From Nitrosomonadales bacterium (GTDB lineage Bacteria; Pseudomonadota; Gammaproteobacteria; Burkholderiales; Gallionellaceae), in NCBI GenBank assembly GCA_016218415.1, contig JACRED010000016.1, forward strand, positions 41,118 through 105,117: a stretch of DNA of 64,000 nucleotides, in the 5' to 3' direction. The notes under the pieces were generated by a model. That model made no database searches, was not told the origin of the DNA, and saw only the letters and a list, made by a program, of their open reading frames with translations. Shown one piece after another: positions 27,729 to 38,376 of the stretch. A program made the position numbers and the translations under genes. Position 1 is the stretch's first letter. Every line of letters starts with the position of its first letter.

Positions 27729-29549
27729 TCAATGTTTTGTTTCTGCAGGCGGCGGTTCGGCCGGCACGTTTTGCCAGAGTACCAGATATCCCTTGACCGG
27801 CTGATTGCGTTCCTCGCGAATTTGTGTCGCTGCCATTTCCTGGATCAGGAAACCGTGAGCGGAAGCCAGCCTGTTCAGGTAATTCGCCGTGTGTGCATAG
27901 CGACCGGAGGCTCCCAGTTGGTACTCCCGTTGATCGTCAGGGTTGGTTTCCTCATTGGCCAGCAGATCAAGCGCTTCAACCGAGAATGCAAAGATGCCGC
28001 CGGGACAAAGCAGCCGCCTGGTTTCGCTGACAATTTCATCAAGCTTGCCCAGATATACGAATACGTCGGCTGCAATAATGACATCGTAGCTATGGGCTTG
28101 CTCATCGCGCATCATGGTCAGCAGGTCCAGCCGTTCGAGCCGCTGATATAGGTTGCGCTCACGAGCTTTGTCCAGCATCCTGGCGGAAAGGTCGACACCG
28201 ACCAGCTGGCGCGCAAATGGCGCGATGGCTACGCCGGCCAGGCCCGTCCCGCATCCCAGATCCAGAACATTCCATTTTTCGCCGGGTGGTGCCGAGTGTC
28301 GGGTAATAAATGACACCAGTTTATTCGGGGTCTCGTATTTAAGATTTTTCAGCAAATGGGCATCGAATTTTTCGGCGTAGCCATCAAATACGCTCTCGAT
28401 ATATTGATCGGGCGCGCGCTCGGTGTTTTTACCCGTCATTGATGCGATGAGATGCTGGGCCACCGCGTTTTCAGGTGTGAGCTCGGCTTGCTGTTGAAAG
28501 TGGGCAAGGGCGTCATCCATGCGACCCATGTCATGCAGGGTGGTGCCCAGGTTGCTATGCACATTCGCGCAATCCGGATTGATCTGCAGCGCCCGTCGAA
28601 AGCTGGCTTCGGCCTCGTCCCGGCGGCCCAAATCGTGAAGGATGATGCCCAGATTGTTATAGGCATCGGCAAAATCCGGTTTGATCTGCAGTGCCCGTCT
28701 GATGCTGGTTTCGGCCTCGCCAAGGCGGCCCAGCTTCTGTAGGCATACGCCAAGGTTGTAATGGGCCTGGGCGAAATCAGGCTTGATCTTGATGGCACGC
28801 ATGAGGCATGCGGATGCCTCCTCTGGCCGACCCAGATCCTGGAGGGTGGCGCCCAGATTGTTGTGTGCATTGGCGTCGTTTGGCAACAGAGCTACAGCTT
28901 GTTGCATGGGTGCCAGCGCATTCGCACTTTGCCCCATTTGCTTGTATACCGCGCCCAGAACTGTCCAGCCAAATCCGTACATGGGATATCGCACCGTCAT
29001 TGTCCGGGCGAGGGCAGCGGCTTCTCTGAGCCGCCCCTGGTTGAACAGAGTCTGTAATGTACTGATTTCCTGAGGGCTCGGATTTTTCCCCTTGTGCTGA
29101 ACAGGTTTGCCGGCAGATTTGGTTTGCGGGGGGGGCTTGCCGTTATCGGGCAGCGCCGGGGGGCCGCTTTCCAGGCGCCGTGCCAGCGTGTCCACTTCAT
29201 CCCCCTGCAAACCTTGCTGTCGGGCAAGTGCCAGCACTTGCCGTGCATCTTCCGGTTGACCGGCCTGAAACAGCGCATCGATGTAGCCCAGCCAGTATTG
29301 CCCGCGTGCCGGATCGGCATCCAACGCAGCCAAGAAATAGGGCAGGCCGGCAGCCGGTTGTTTCATCTGCACCGCCAGGACGCCCATATTGTGGTTTGCC
29401 TCGGGATGATGAGGATGCGTTTGCAGGATGGAATTGTATAACTGTCCGGCTTCCTGCAGTTTGCCTGCCTGGTGGTTGGCGAGGGCCAGTTGAAGAGTTT
29501 GCTCTACAGGCAATGTGGCAGGCGGCTGCGTTGGCTCGGCGTTGATCAT
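27729..29549 (-). CDS. TPR-repeat protein fused to SAM-dependent methyltransferase
   Basis: The 606-residue protein carries two sets of TPR repeats (residues about 15-115 and 160-370, including near-identical units ending PDFAQAHYNLG, PDFADAYNNLG and PDCANVHSNLG). A class I methyltransferase domain follows, with motif I LDLGCGTG at 429-436 and VGVDLSARMLDKARER after it. The substrate is unknown. Similar TPR-methyltransferases are found in autotrophic betaproteobacteria. Its place just upstream of motility genes does not prove a link. It diverges from hisC. Confidence 0.85.
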   Translation of the reverse strand: MINAEPTQPPATLPVEQTLQLALANHQAGKLQEAGQLYNSILQTHPHHPEANHNMGVLAVQMKQPAAGLPYFLAALDADPARGQYWLGYIDALFQAGQPEDARQVLALARQQGLQGDEVDTLARRLESGPPALPDNGKPPPQTKSAGKPVQHKGKNPSPQEISTLQTLFNQGRLREAAALARTMTVRYPMYGFGWTVLGAVYKQMGQSANALAPMQQAVALLPNDANAHNNLGATLQDLGRPEEASACLMRAIKIKPDFAQAHYNLGVCLQKLGRLGEAETSIRRALQIKPDFADAYNNLGIILHDLGRRDEAEASFRRALQINPDCANVHSNLGTTLHDMGRMDDALAHFQQQAELTPENAVAQHLIASMTGKNTERAPDQYIESVFDGYAEKFDAHLLKNLKYETPNKLVSFITRHSAPPGEKWNVLDLGCGTGLAGVAIAPFARQLVGVDLSARMLDKARERNLYQRLERLDLLTMMRDEQAHSYDVIIAADVFVYLGKLDEIVSETRRLLCPGGIFAFSVEALDLLANEETNPDDQREYQLGASGRYAHTANYLNRLASAHGFLIQEMAATQIREERNQPVKGYLVLWQNVPAEPPPAETKH

Positions 29550-29828
29550 GGCTGATTGTAAAGTCCCCTATAGGGGATCCGCAAATCCCTCGTCGGCACA
29601 TGGATGGAGTGGTGATGACGAAGATTATAAAGCAGGCTGTCACGATATGTGGCTGAAAATAGCTGGCAGGGAAAATCAGGTATCGCTATCCGGTGGCGAA
29701 TGGATTCGATATCGTGCAAGGTCAGAGGCGCAATTGGGCGGCGGTTTCATGTCGCGGCGTCTTGAGCTTGTGGTAAGCTGCGCGTCATTGCAATTCCAGC
29801 ACCAGTTAGTCACTGAGCAATCCGTTTC
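29550..29828. other. Divergent intergenic region between TPR-methyltransferase and hisC
   Basis: These 279 nt must contain promoters for both neighbouring genes. A 12-bp perfect palindrome CCCCTATAGGGG lies at 29565-29576, just upstream of the minus-strand gene, and could be an operator. I see no histidine-rich leader peptide or attenuator before hisC and no clear consensus promoter. Confidence 0.4.
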
Positions 29829-30935
29829 ATGTCCTCCATTCTGACCCCCGCCTCTTTTCTGGTGAGCGCATTGTTCCGCCGGGAAGTCCTTGATCTGCAT
29901 GCCTATCATGTGCCTGACAGTTCTGGCTGCATCAAGCTGGATGCGATGGAGAACCCCTATCCTCTGCCCCAAACCCTGCGCGTCGAAATCGCCGATGCTG
30001 TAGCGTCTGCCGCCATCAATCGTTATCCGGATCCCCGTGCCGCAAGACTCAGGGAGAAGATCCGTGCGGTGACCGGCTTGCGTGATGGTATGGATGTCAT
30101 GCTCGGCAACGGCTCGGATGAGCTGATTCAACTGCTGGCGATGGCGGTCAACAAGCCCGGTGCGGCGTTGTTGAGCGTGGAGCCGTCCTTCGTGATGTAC
30201 AAAATGATCGCGACGTTCACCGGTATGCGTTATGTCGGTGTGCCGCTCGCAGCGGATTATTCCCTGGATTTGCCTTCGACACTCGCTGCGATAGAACGCG
30301 AACAGCCCGCGCTGGTATTTCTGGCCTATCCCAACAACCCCACCGGCAACCTGTTTGCCGCGGACGCGGTGATGCGTGTCATCGAGGCGGCGCCGGGCCT
30401 GGTGGTGGTCGATGAGGCTTACCATGCTTTTGCCCGCGACAGTTTCCTTCCGCATCTGGCGCGTTATCCGAATCTGCTGGTGATGCGCACCTTTTCCAAG
30501 CTAGGTATGGCCGGATTGCGCCTCGGATTTCTGGCGGGCAGCACTGTATGGCTGGAGCAGTTGGAAAAGCTGCGCTTGCCGTATAATGTCGGCGTGCTGC
30601 CGCAGTTGGTCGCGGAGAAATTGCTGGATCACCATGAAGTGCTGCTGCAGCAGGCCGAACAGATCAAGCGGGATAGAACCGGATTGCATCAGCAATTGAG
30701 CGAGATATCCGCCGTGCGGGTTTATCCCAGCGAGGCGAATTTCCTGCTGTTCAGTGTGGACGATGCTACCGCGGTATTCAACGGTTTGAAGCAGCGCGGC
30801 GTGCTGATCAAGAATCTGAATGGCGGTCATCCCATGCTGAAAGACTGTCTGCGCGTGACAGTCGGTACGCCGGACCAGAACAATAAATTTATTGACGCAT
30901 TAAAAGAAATCATAACTCAATCCGCCCGGGGCTAG
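29829..30935 (+). CDS. hisC: HisC, histidinol-phosphate aminotransferase
   Basis: This PLP enzyme makes histidinol phosphate in histidine biosynthesis. The 368-residue fold-type I protein has MENPYPLP near the N-terminus, YPNNPTGN in the middle, [10 protein letters not shown], and the PLP lysine in [15 protein letters not shown]. It heads the visible his operon. hisG and hisD, which often precede it in betaproteobacteria, are not upstream here; instead a divergent gene is present. hisB starts 3 nt after its stop. Confidence 0.96.
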   Translation: MSSILTPASFLVSALFRREVLDLHAYHVPDSSGCIKLDAMENPYPLPQTLRVEIADAVASAAINRYPDPRAARLREKIRAVTGLRDGMDVMLGNGSDELIQLLAMAVNKPGAALLSVEPSFVMYKMIATFTGMRYVGVPLAADYSLDLPSTLAAIEREQPALVFLAYPNNPTGNLFAADAVMRVIEAAPGLVVVDEAYHAFARDSFLPHLARYPNLLVMRTFSKLGMAGLRLGFLAGSTVWLEQLEKLRLPYNVGVLPQLVAEKLLDHHEVLLQQAEQIKRDRTGLHQQLSEISAVRVYPSEANFLLFSVDDATAVFNGLKQRGVLIKNLNGGHPMLKDCLRVTVGTPDQNNKFIDALKEIITQSARG

Positions 30936-30938
30936 ATC

Positions 30939-31526
30939 ATGCGCAGCGCGAAGGTAAACCGCAATACTTTGGAAACCCAGATCAGCGTCGAGCTGAATCT
31001 GGATGGAACCGGCAAGGCCAGGTTCGATACCGGCCTGCCGTTCCTCGATCACATGCTCGACCAGATCGCGCGGCATGGCTTGCTGGATCTGGATATCCTT
31101 GCCAAGGGCGATCTGCACATCGACGCGCATCACACCGTCGAGGATATCGGCATCACGCTGGGACAGGCGTTCAATCAGGCGATAGGCGACAAGAAGGGCT
31201 TGCGCCGTTACGGCCATGCCTATGTGCCGCTGGACGAGGCTTTGTCGCGGGTGGTGCTGGATATTTCCGGTCGTCCCGGCCTGGTGTTCAATTGCAAGTT
31301 CGTGCGCGCCAGCGTCGGCGAATTCGATATCGACCTGATCAATGAATTCTTCCAGGGTTTCGTCAATCACGCGCTGGTGACATTGCACATCGACAATTTG
31401 GCGGGCAACAATGCCCACCATCAGGCGGAAACCATATTCAAGGCGTTCGGCCGGGCGCTGCGCATGGCGCTGGAACTGGATCCGCGCATGGCCGGCGTGA
31501 TGCCCTCTACCAAGGGAACCCTGTAA
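30939..31526 (+). CDS. hisB: HisB, imidazoleglycerol-phosphate dehydratase
   Basis: It catalyses dehydration of imidazole glycerol phosphate. The 195-residue monofunctional enzyme has the two metal-binding signatures [13 protein letters not shown] / DxHHTVED-type ([18 protein letters not shown]) and the later [20 protein letters not shown]. It lacks the phosphatase half of the enterobacterial bifunctional protein, as is normal in betaproteobacteria. Confidence 0.97.
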   Translation: MRSAKVNRNTLETQISVELNLDGTGKARFDTGLPFLDHMLDQIARHGLLDLDILAKGDLHIDAHHTVEDIGITLGQAFNQAIGDKKGLRRYGHAYVPLDEALSRVVLDISGRPGLVFNCKFVRASVGEFDIDLINEFFQGFVNHALVTLHIDNLAGNNAHHQAETIFKAFGRALRMALELDPRMAGVMPSTKGTL

Positions 31527-31533
31527 GTCCATC

Positions 31534-32175
<642 letters not shown>

Positions 32176-32191
32176 TTATTTACGTACTGCC

Positions 32192-32962
32192 ATGCTGATT
32201 ATTCCTGCGATAGATTTGAAAGACGGTCATTGTGTGCGCCTCAAACAGGGCGTGATGGAAGATGCCACGGTGTTTTCCGAAGATCCCGCCGCGATGGCGC
32301 AGCACTGGCTGGCGCAAGGCGCGCGACGCTTGCATCTGGTGGACCTGAACGGCGCGTTCGCCGGCAAGCCCAAGAACGAAGCGGCGGTGCGCAGCATCAT
32401 CGAAGCGATGGACGATAGTGACGTGCCGGTGCAGCTGGGCGGCGGCATACGCGACCTGGAAACCATAGAGCGCTATCTCGACATCGGCGTGACTTACATC
32501 ATCATCGGCACGGCGGCGGTGAAAGTGCCGGGCTTTCTGCATGAGGCCTGCGATGCGTTTCCCGGCCACATCATGGTGGGTCTGGACGCCAAGGGCGGCA
32601 AGGTGGCGGTGGACGGCTGGTCCAAGCTGACCGGACACGACGTGGCGGATCTGGCGCAACGCTTCGAGGGCTACGGCGTGGAAGCGATCATCTATACCGA
32701 TATCGGCCGCGACGGCATGTTGTCCGGCGTGAATATTCCCGCGACGGTGGAACTGGCCAGCCCGCTGCATGTGCCGGTGATCGCCAGCGGCGGCATCACC
32801 AATCTGGACGACGTGCGCGCGCTGTGCGGGGTGCAGGCCGAAGGCATTACCGGCGCGATCACCGGTCGCGCGATCTACGAAGGCACGCTGGATTTCAGGG
32901 CGGCACAGGCATTGGCTGATGAGTTGACCAGGGTCAGTCTTCCCAACGGAGTCACAATCTAG
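32192..32962 (+). CDS. hisA: HisA, ProFAR isomerase
   Basis: HisA isomerises the ProFAR intermediate with a TIM barrel fold. The 256-residue protein starts [20 protein letters not shown] with the catalytic Asp8, and has [13 protein letters not shown] and [13 protein letters not shown] carrying the second catalytic Asp. hisF, a paralogue, begins 3 nt after its stop. Confidence 0.97.
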   Translation: MLIIPAIDLKDGHCVRLKQGVMEDATVFSEDPAAMAQHWLAQGARRLHLVDLNGAFAGKPKNEAAVRSIIEAMDDSDVPVQLGGGIRDLETIERYLDIGVTYIIIGTAAVKVPGFLHEACDAFPGHIMVGLDAKGGKVAVDGWSKLTGHDVADLAQRFEGYGVEAIIYTDIGRDGMLSGVNIPATVELASPLHVPVIASGGITNLDDVRALCGVQAEGITGAITGRAIYEGTLDFRAAQALADELTRVSLPNGVTI

Positions 32963-32965
32963 ACC

Positions 32966-33724
32966 ATGCTGGCCAAGCGCATCATCCCCTGTCTCGACGT
33001 GACGGCCGGCCGGGTCGTCAAAGGCGTGAGCTTTGTCGAATTGCGCGATGCCGGCGATCCGGTCGAGATCGCGCGTCGCTACAACGAGCAGGGCGCTGAC
33101 GAGCTGACCTTTCTCGATATCACCGCCAGCTCGGATGACAGGGGCATTATTTTTCGCATCATCGAGCAGGTCGCCTCGCAGGTGTTCATCCCGCTGACCG
33201 TGGGCGGCGGCGTGCGCGAGGTGCAGGACGTGCGCAACCTGCTGAATGCCGGCGCGGATAAAGTCAGCATCAATACTTCCGCCGTACTCAATCCGCAATT
33301 GGTCGCCGATGCGGCAGGGCGATATGGTTCGCAGTGCATCGTGGTCGCGATCGATGCCAAACAAACCGAGCCGGCCCGCTGGGAGGTGTTCACCCACGGC
33401 GGGCGCAAGGCCACAGGTCTTGACGCGATAGCCTGGGCGAGAAGGATGCAGGACATGGGTGCGGGCGAAATCCTGCTGACCAGCATGGACCGGGACGGGC
33501 AGAAAAACGGCTTCGATCTCGCGCTGACCCGCGCGATTACCGATGCGCTGGATATTCCGGTGATCGCCAGCGGCGGCGTGGGCAATTTGCAGCACCTCGT
33601 CGATGGGGTCAAAAAAGGCGGGGCGGACGCGGTGCTGGCGGCGAGTATTTTTCACTTCGGCGAATACACCGTGCAGCAGGCCAAACAATTCATGGCAGCG
33701 CAGGGAATAGAAGTCAGATTGTGA
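32966..33724 (+). CDS. hisF: HisF, cyclase subunit of imidazole glycerol phosphate synthase
   Basis: HisF uses ammonia from HisH to form imidazole glycerol phosphate and AICAR. The 252-residue TIM barrel has [44 protein letters not shown] and [12 protein letters not shown] 109-nt gap with an inverted repeat follows before hisI, the only sizeable gap in the operon. Confidence 0.97.
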   Translation: MLAKRIIPCLDVTAGRVVKGVSFVELRDAGDPVEIARRYNEQGADELTFLDITASSDDRGIIFRIIEQVASQVFIPLTVGGGVREVQDVRNLLNAGADKVSINTSAVLNPQLVADAAGRYGSQCIVVAIDAKQTEPARWEVFTHGGRKATGLDAIAWARRMQDMGAGEILLTSMDRDGQKNGFDLALTRAITDALDIPVIASGGVGNLQHLVDGVKKGGADAVLAASIFHFGEYTVQQAKQFMAAQGIEVRL

Positions 33725-33740
33725 ATTTTAAAAACAAATT

Positions 33741-33818
33741 GCCACAGAGCACACAGAGCTCACGGAGAAAATCTGCTGAACTGACGTGTGTGTGGAACTT
33801 CTCTGTGTGCTCTGTGGC
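33741..33818. repeat. Perfect 18-bp inverted repeat between hisF and hisI
   Basis: GCCACAGAGCACACAGAG at 33741-33758 is exactly complementary in reverse to 33801-33818, with 42 nt between. The element fills most of the only large gap in the his operon. Similar CACAGAG-rich inverted elements recur in several proteobacterial genomes as small mobile repeats. Its transcript could fold into a long hairpin that affects hisI-E expression or mRNA stability. Confidence 0.8.
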
Positions 33819-33833
33819 TGATTTGGGGTTTTT

Positions 33834-34232
33834 ATGAGCGAGGTATGGTTGAACAAAGTCAATTGGTCTGCCGATGGCCTGGTGACGGCCATTGCCCAGG
33901 ACGCCGCAACCGGACGGGTGCTGATGGTGGCGTGGATGGATCGCGAGGCATTGAAGTTGACCTGGCAAAAAAACGAGGCGGTATATTGGTCGCGATCGCG
34001 CAAGAAGCTGTGGCACAAGGGTGAAGAATCGGGGCATATCCAGAAAGTGAAGGAGATACGCCTCGATTGCGATGGCGACGTGATCCTGCTGCAGGTCGAG
34101 CAGCAGGGCGGCATCGCCTGTCATACCGGACGCGCGAGTTGCTTCTACAGCCGTCTGGAAAGAGGGCAATGGGTCGAAGTGGACGCGGTGCTGAAATCTC
34201 CCGACGAGATATACGCCAAGCAGGATAAATAG
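33834..34232 (+). CDS. hisI: HisI, phosphoribosyl-AMP cyclohydrolase
   Basis: HisI opens the purine ring of PR-AMP. The 132-residue zinc enzyme has [18 protein letters not shown], the metal-binding [14 protein letters not shown], and [14 protein letters not shown]. It is separate from hisE, which starts 3 nt after its stop, as in other betaproteobacteria. Confidence 0.97.
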   Translation: MSEVWLNKVNWSADGLVTAIAQDAATGRVLMVAWMDREALKLTWQKNEAVYWSRSRKKLWHKGEESGHIQKVKEIRLDCDGDVILLQVEQQGGIACHTGRASCFYSRLERGQWVEVDAVLKSPDEIYAKQDK

Positions 34233-34235
34233 GAA

Positions 34236-34559
34236 ATGAACCAGGATATTTTGCAAAGATTGACGGAGACGCTGGAGGCGCGCAAGCAGGCGTCTCCGGA
34301 AAGCTCCTATGTGGCCAGGTTGTTCAGCAAGGGCGAGGATGCCATCCTGAAAAAAGTCGGCGAGGAAGCCACAGAGGTCATACTCGCCAGCAAGGGCGGC
34401 GACAAAAACCACCTGGTGTATGAAACTGCCGATCTGTGGTTCCATTGCATGGTGCTGTTGGCGCAGCATGGCCTGAGCGCCGACGATGTGCTGAACGAAC
34501 TCGCGCGGCGCGAGGGGTTGTCGGGCATCGCCGAGAAAAACAGCAGGGGGAAGGACTGA
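34236..34559 (+). CDS. hisE: HisE, phosphoribosyl-ATP pyrophosphatase
   Basis: HisE hydrolyses PR-ATP to PR-AMP. The 107-residue all-helical protein has the MazG-like signature [20 protein letters not shown] and [15 protein letters not shown]. It follows hisI directly and precedes the HIT gene by 2 nt. Confidence 0.96.
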   Translation: MNQDILQRLTETLEARKQASPESSYVARLFSKGEDAILKKVGEEATEVILASKGGDKNHLVYETADLWFHCMVLLAQHGLSADDVLNELARREGLSGIAEKNSRGKD

Positions 34560-34561
34560 GC

Positions 34562-34909
34562 ATGGGCGACTGTCTGTTCTGCAAAATTGCGCGCGGCGAA
34601 ATTCCTTGCCGCAAGCTATATGAAGATGACGAAGTGCTGGCGTTTCACGACATCAATCCGGTCGCGCCGGTGCACTTCATGCTGGTGCCCAAACTGCATC
34701 TGGCCTCTTTGATGGATGCGGGAGAGGCGCATGGCGCTTTGCTCGGCAGGATGCTGTTGCTGGCGCCCAGACTGGCGAAAGAACAGGGGCTGGAGCATGG
34801 CTTTCGCACCGTGATCAACACCGGCAAGGGCGGTGGGCAGGAAATATTTCATTTGCATATCCATATCATCGGCGGCGGCAATATTCCACCGATGGTGAAA
34901 CGCGGCTAA
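34562..34909 (+). CDS. hinT: HIT family purine nucleoside phosphoramidase
   Basis: HinT-type proteins hydrolyse nucleoside phosphoramidates. The 115-residue protein starts [20 protein letters not shown] and has the histidine triad HLHIHIIGG near the C-terminus. The ATG at 34562 lies 2 nt after hisE. The position between hisE and tatA is a conserved betaproteobacterial arrangement. Confidence 0.95.
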   Translation: MGDCLFCKIARGEIPCRKLYEDDEVLAFHDINPVAPVHFMLVPKLHLASLMDAGEAHGALLGRMLLLAPRLAKEQGLEHGFRTVINTGKGGGQEIFHLHIHIIGGGNIPPMVKRG

Positions 34910-34926
34910 CTTTCAAGGAGAAAATC

Positions 34927-35145
34927 ATGGGTTCATTTAGTATCTGGCATTGGCTGATCGTGTTGCTGGTGGTCGTGCTGATCTTCGGCACCAAGAAATT
35001 GCGCAACATCGGCAGCGATCTGGGCGGTGCGGTCAAGGGTTTCAAGGAAGGCATGCGTTCGGAGGACGAGGCGCCCAAGCAGATCAAAGAGGGCGGGCAG
35101 ACTATCGAAGGCGAAGTGAAAGACAAAAAAACCACTAACGTTTAA
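34927..35145 (+). CDS. tatA: TatA, twin-arginine translocase pore subunit
   Basis: TatA oligomers help folded proteins cross the inner membrane. The 72-residue protein has one N-terminal helix ([19 protein letters not shown]), then the amphipathic segment [16 protein letters not shown] and a charged tail. The FGTKKL hinge is diagnostic. One likely client in this window is the twin-arginine ActB1 subunit. Confidence 0.97.
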   Translation: MGSFSIWHWLIVLLVVVLIFGTKKLRNIGSDLGGAVKGFKEGMRSEDEAPKQIKEGGQTIEGEVKDKKTTNV

Positions 35146-35169
35146 GCCTGTTATTTTCGGCCGGCAAAG

Positions 35170-35535
35170 ATGTTCGACTTCAGCTTTTCGGAATTGATGG
35201 TGGTCATGGTGGTGGCCCTCGTCGTGATCGGACCGGAGCGCCTGCCCAAGGTGGCGCGCACCCTGGGGCATCTGTGGGGACGCGCGCAGCGCTATGTGAA
35301 TGGCGTGAAGGCGGACATCGCGCGCGACATGGCGGTGGAAGAATTCCGCCAGTTGCAGCAAAAGATCCAGACTGAAGCCAGCGCACTGGAGAAATCGGTG
35401 CACCAGACAACACAATCGCTGGATCAGCAGGTGCAGCAAATCAATGAAACGGTGGCGCGCCCTTTGCCTTCTGAACCGACTTCCCCTCAGTCATCCGACC
35501 CATCCCCGTTGCCAACCGCCGATAAATCCAGATGA
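35170..35535 (+). CDS. tatB: TatB, twin-arginine translocase receptor subunit
   Basis: TatB recognises twin-arginine signal peptides with TatC. The 121-residue protein starts MFDFSFSELMVVMVVALVVI, followed by GPERLPKVARTLGHLWGR, the TatB signature. A long helical, Pro/Ser-ended tail follows. tatC overlaps its stop (ATGA). Confidence 0.96.
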   Translation: MFDFSFSELMVVMVVALVVIGPERLPKVARTLGHLWGRAQRYVNGVKADIARDMAVEEFRQLQQKIQTEASALEKSVHQTTQSLDQQVQQINETVARPLPSEPTSPQSSDPSPLPTADKSR

Positions 35536-36269
35536 GCGCCAGCGCAAGTTTTATCGCGCATCTGATCGAGTTGCGCACCCGCCTGCTGCATTCTGCGGTC
35601 GCCCTGCTGCTGGTATTCATCTGCCTGTTCCCGTGGGCGGCCGATTTGTACGCGATACTTGCGCAGCCGTTATTGGCCAAGCTGCCCAAGGGCGGGCAGA
35701 TGATCGCCACCGACGTCACCACGCCGTTCTTCGTGCCGCTCAAGGTCGCGATGATGGCCGCGTTTCTGATTGCATTGCCGTATATCCTGTACCAGATCTG
35801 GCGTTTTGTGGCGCCCGGTTTGTATGCGCACGAGAAGCGTCTGGTGGTGCCGCTGATCGTCGCCAGTACGATATTGTTTTTTTGCGGCATGGCGTTCGCC
35901 TACTTCGTGGTGTTTCCGGTGGTGTTCGGCTTCATCACCGCTGCCGCGCCGCAGGGTGTGGCGGTCATGACCGACATCGACAAGTACCTCAGCTTTGTGC
36001 TGTCGATGTTCATGGCGTTCGGCGTCACCTTCCAGGTGCCGGTGGCGGTGGTGCTGCTGGTGCGCATGAGCCTCGTCACCGTCGAAAAGCTCCGCGAAAT
36101 CCGCCCCTATGCGGTGGTAGGCGCGTTCGTGATCGGCGCGATTTTCACCCCGCCGGATGTGGTGTCCCAGTTCATGCTGGCGATGCCGCTGTGGTTGCTC
36201 TATGAGGCAGGGATCGTCGTGGCCGCATGGGTGGGCAACGGCAAGCCGAAACAGGCCGAATCCCGCTAA
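35532..36269 (+). CDS. tatC: TatC, twin-arginine translocase core subunit
   Basis: TatC is the six-helix membrane core that binds signal peptides. The 245-residue protein has FIAHLIELRTRLLHS at the N-terminus, LPYILYQIWRFVAPGLY with the conserved RFxxPGL, and a C-terminal FVIGAIFTPPDVVSQFMLA. It overlaps tatB by 4 nt and converges on the protease gene with 9 nt between stop codons. Confidence 0.97.
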   Translation: MSASASFIAHLIELRTRLLHSAVALLLVFICLFPWAADLYAILAQPLLAKLPKGGQMIATDVTTPFFVPLKVAMMAAFLIALPYILYQIWRFVAPGLYAHEKRLVVPLIVASTILFFCGMAFAYFVVFPVVFGFITAAAPQGVAVMTDIDKYLSFVLSMFMAFGVTFQVPVAVVLLVRMSLVTVEKLREIRPYAVVGAFVIGAIFTPPDVVSQFMLAMPLWLLYEAGIVVAAWVGNGKPKQAESR

Positions 36270-36278
36270 ACGGTGACA

Positions 36279-37433
36279 TTACTGCGCCCGCGGTTTCGGG
36301 CGTTTGCCTATTTTTACCGGCATGCTTATCGTGGTTCCGTCGCGCATCAGTTTGACCGAGGCGACCTTTCCCGGAGGAAGGTTGGCCACCGTTTCCAGCA
36401 TGGTGCTCCAGTCGGTGATCGGTTTGTCGTCTATCGCGATCAGGATGTCGCCGGTCTTCACCCCGGCCTGCGCAGCGGGACTGTTGCGTATCACTTCGGT
36501 GATCAGCACACCCCGGATGTCGCCAAGCTTGAAGGAATCCGCCAGCTCGGGGGTCAGTTCCTGCACACCCGCACCTATCCAGCCGCGCGTCACCGATCCG
36601 TTCTGGATGATCTGCTCCATGGTCTTTTTCGCAACACTGGCGGGAATCGCGAAACCGATGCCCAGCGATCCGCCGTTGGGAGAATAGATCGCGCTGTTGA
36701 TCCCGATCAGATTGCCGTTGCTGTCCACCAATGCGCCGCCGGAATTGCCGGGGTTGATCGCGGCATCGGTCTGGATGAAACTTTCGAAGGTGCTCAATCC
36801 CAGGTGGTCGCGCTTGAGCGCGCTGATGATGCCCATCGTGACGGTCTGGCCGACGCCGAACGGGTTGCCGATGGCGAGCACCAGGTCGCCCACGTGAGCT
36901 TGTTCGGGATGGCCGAAGGTGATGGCGGGGATGCTGCCTTGCAGGTCGATCTTGATCACCGCCAGATCGGTCTCGGGATCGGAGCCGACGACATGCGCTC
37001 TGGTCTTGCGCCCGTCGGCCAGCGCGACTTCGATCTGGTCGGCGGTTTCCACCACATGATGGTTGGTGAGGATGTAGCCATCCGTGCTGACGATGACGCC
37101 CGAACCCAGGCTGGAACTTGTTTGCGGCTCGGCTTCGAGCTGGTCGCCAAAGAAAAACCTGAAGCGCGGGTCGTCGAGGAAAGGATTGGCTGGCGCCTTG
37201 ATGGTGGTGCTGGTGAAAATGTTCACCACGGTCGGCATGGCTTTTTGCGCGGCGGCACTCAATCCGATATTGGGGGCCTGGGAAACGCCGGTCTGCGGGG
37301 CATTTTCATATAACGTCACCACTCCGCTGCGCGCCGCAGTTGGCAGCAGCTCCGGCTTGAGGGTATGGACGATGAACAGCAACGCCAGCGCGATGGTGAC
37401 GGTCTGGGTGAATAAAAGCCAGTGTTTACGCAT
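36279..37433 (-). CDS. DegS-like periplasmic serine protease, single PDZ
   Basis: This trypsin-fold HtrA protease of the cell envelope has 384 residues. It starts with a membrane anchor (LLFTQTVTIALALLFIVHTL), and its catalytic triad lies in LTNHHVVETAD (His), TDLAVIKIDLQ (Asp) and INPGNSGGALVDSNG (Ser). Only one PDZ domain follows (LITEVIRNSPAAQAGVKTGD), as in DegS, not two as in DegP/DegQ. It diverges from the Nif3-family gene over just 41 nt. Confidence 0.93.
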   Translation of the reverse strand: MRKHWLLFTQTVTIALALLFIVHTLKPELLPTAARSGVVTLYENAPQTGVSQAPNIGLSAAAQKAMPTVVNIFTSTTIKAPANPFLDDPRFRFFFGDQLEAEPQTSSSLGSGVIVSTDGYILTNHHVVETADQIEVALADGRKTRAHVVGSDPETDLAVIKIDLQGSIPAITFGHPEQAHVGDLVLAIGNPFGVGQTVTMGIISALKRDHLGLSTFESFIQTDAAINPGNSGGALVDSNGNLIGINSAIYSPNGGSLGIGFAIPASVAKKTMEQIIQNGSVTRGWIGAGVQELTPELADSFKLGDIRGVLITEVIRNSPAAQAGVKTGDILIAIDDKPITDWSTMLETVANLPPGKVASVKLMRDGTTISMPVKIGKRPKPRAQ

Positions 37434-37474
37434 GATATGATGAATCTGCTCGTTTCAAATTTAGAGGTGTTTAC

Positions 37475-38221
37475 ATGCTGCTGAATGAACTGCGCGATTA
37501 TAACGCAAGCCTGCTGCAAACCGGACTGTTCAAGGATTACTGCCCGAACGGCATACAGGTGGAAGGCCGCGCGGAAGTGCGGCGCATCGCCACCGGCGTG
37601 ACCGCTTCACAGCAGGTTCTGGACGAGGCTGTCGCCTGGGGAGCCGATGCGATACTGGTGCATCACGGTTACTTCTGGCGCAACGAGGATGCCACCATCA
37701 CCGGCATCAGGAAACGGCGCATCGCGCAATTGTTGCGCAACGATGTGAGCCTGCTGACCTATCACCTGCCGCTGGACGCGCATGCCGAACTGGGCAATAA
37801 CGCGCAACTCGGCAAGTTGCTCGGCATGACGGCGCAAGGCAGATTCGGCGAACAGAACATCGCATGGCTGGGCGAACTGGAGCGCACGCAGCCACTGGCG
37901 CAATTTGCCCAGCAGATCGCGCACGATCTGCAGCGCGCGCCGCAGGTGATCGGCGATGGCGCAAAAAACATACGCAAGGTGGCGTGGTGCAGCGGCGGCG
38001 CGCAAAACTATTTCGAGGCAGCCATCGCGCAAGGCGTGGATGCGTATGTCACCGGAGAAATCTCCGAGCAGAATTTTCATCTGGCCAACGAAACCGGCGT
38101 GGCCTTCATCGCCGCCGGACACCATGCGACCGAGCGCATGGGCATACAGGCGCTGGGCGAACATCTGGCGAAGCAATTCGGCATGGAGCACCGCTTTTTC
38201 GATCAGGCTAATCCGGTTTAG
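37475..38221 (+). CDS. Nif3-like dinuclear metal centre protein
   Basis: This is a YbgI/Nif3 family protein of 248 residues, typical length, with metal-binding histidines in ILVHHGYFWRN and GHHATERMG and the block TGEISEQNFHLANETG. The family forms hexameric toroids with two metal ions per subunit; the cellular function is not settled. In many betaproteobacteria it directly precedes petABC. Here the CRISPR-Cas locus and then the act operon follow. Confidence 0.93.
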   Translation: MLLNELRDYNASLLQTGLFKDYCPNGIQVEGRAEVRRIATGVTASQQVLDEAVAWGADAILVHHGYFWRNEDATITGIRKRRIAQLLRNDVSLLTYHLPLDAHAELGNNAQLGKLLGMTAQGRFGEQNIAWLGELERTQPLAQFAQQIAHDLQRAPQVIGDGAKNIRKVAWCSGGAQNYFEAAIAQGVDAYVTGEISEQNFHLANETGVAFIAAGHHATERMGIQALGEHLAKQFGMEHRFFDQANPV

Positions 38222-38248
38222 ACTTCAATAACGCCCGCAAGCCACCTG

Positions 38249-38276
38249 TTCGTCCTGCGCCCGTCGAAGGAACGAA
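38249..38276. repeat. Degenerate REP-like palindrome
   Basis: TTCGTCCT and AAGGAACGAA flank a short loop, resembling the common TTCGTCCTGAGC...GTCGAAGGACGAA intergenic repeat with several changes. It lies in the 154-nt stretch between the Nif3-family gene and the CRISPR array, which would also have to hold any leader. Confidence 0.45.
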
Positions 38277-38335
38277 TGATGTTGACGGGGGCGAGAAAGG
38301 AGGGCTTTTTCTTGCCAAGCATCGCGAAGCGATAA

Positions 38336-38376
38336 CCCTGAATGGATGGCCCCCTTGCGGGGTCGGCCATTCAGGG
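38336..38376. other. Long hairpin abutting the first CRISPR repeat
   Basis: A 10-bp perfect stem (CCCTGAATGG at 38336-38345 with CCATTCAGGG at 38367-38376) encloses a further GCCCC/GGGG pairing. Its last base is the first base of repeat 1. No U-tract follows on either strand, so it is not a standard terminator. It could be part of the leader or a feature at the integration junction. Confidence 0.6.

Noticed and set aside
32180..33688. Long minus-strand frame (502 codons) opposite hisA-hisF
   Set aside because: It lies fully antisense to two clear his genes, shows no family motif, and is a product of high GC codon bias.
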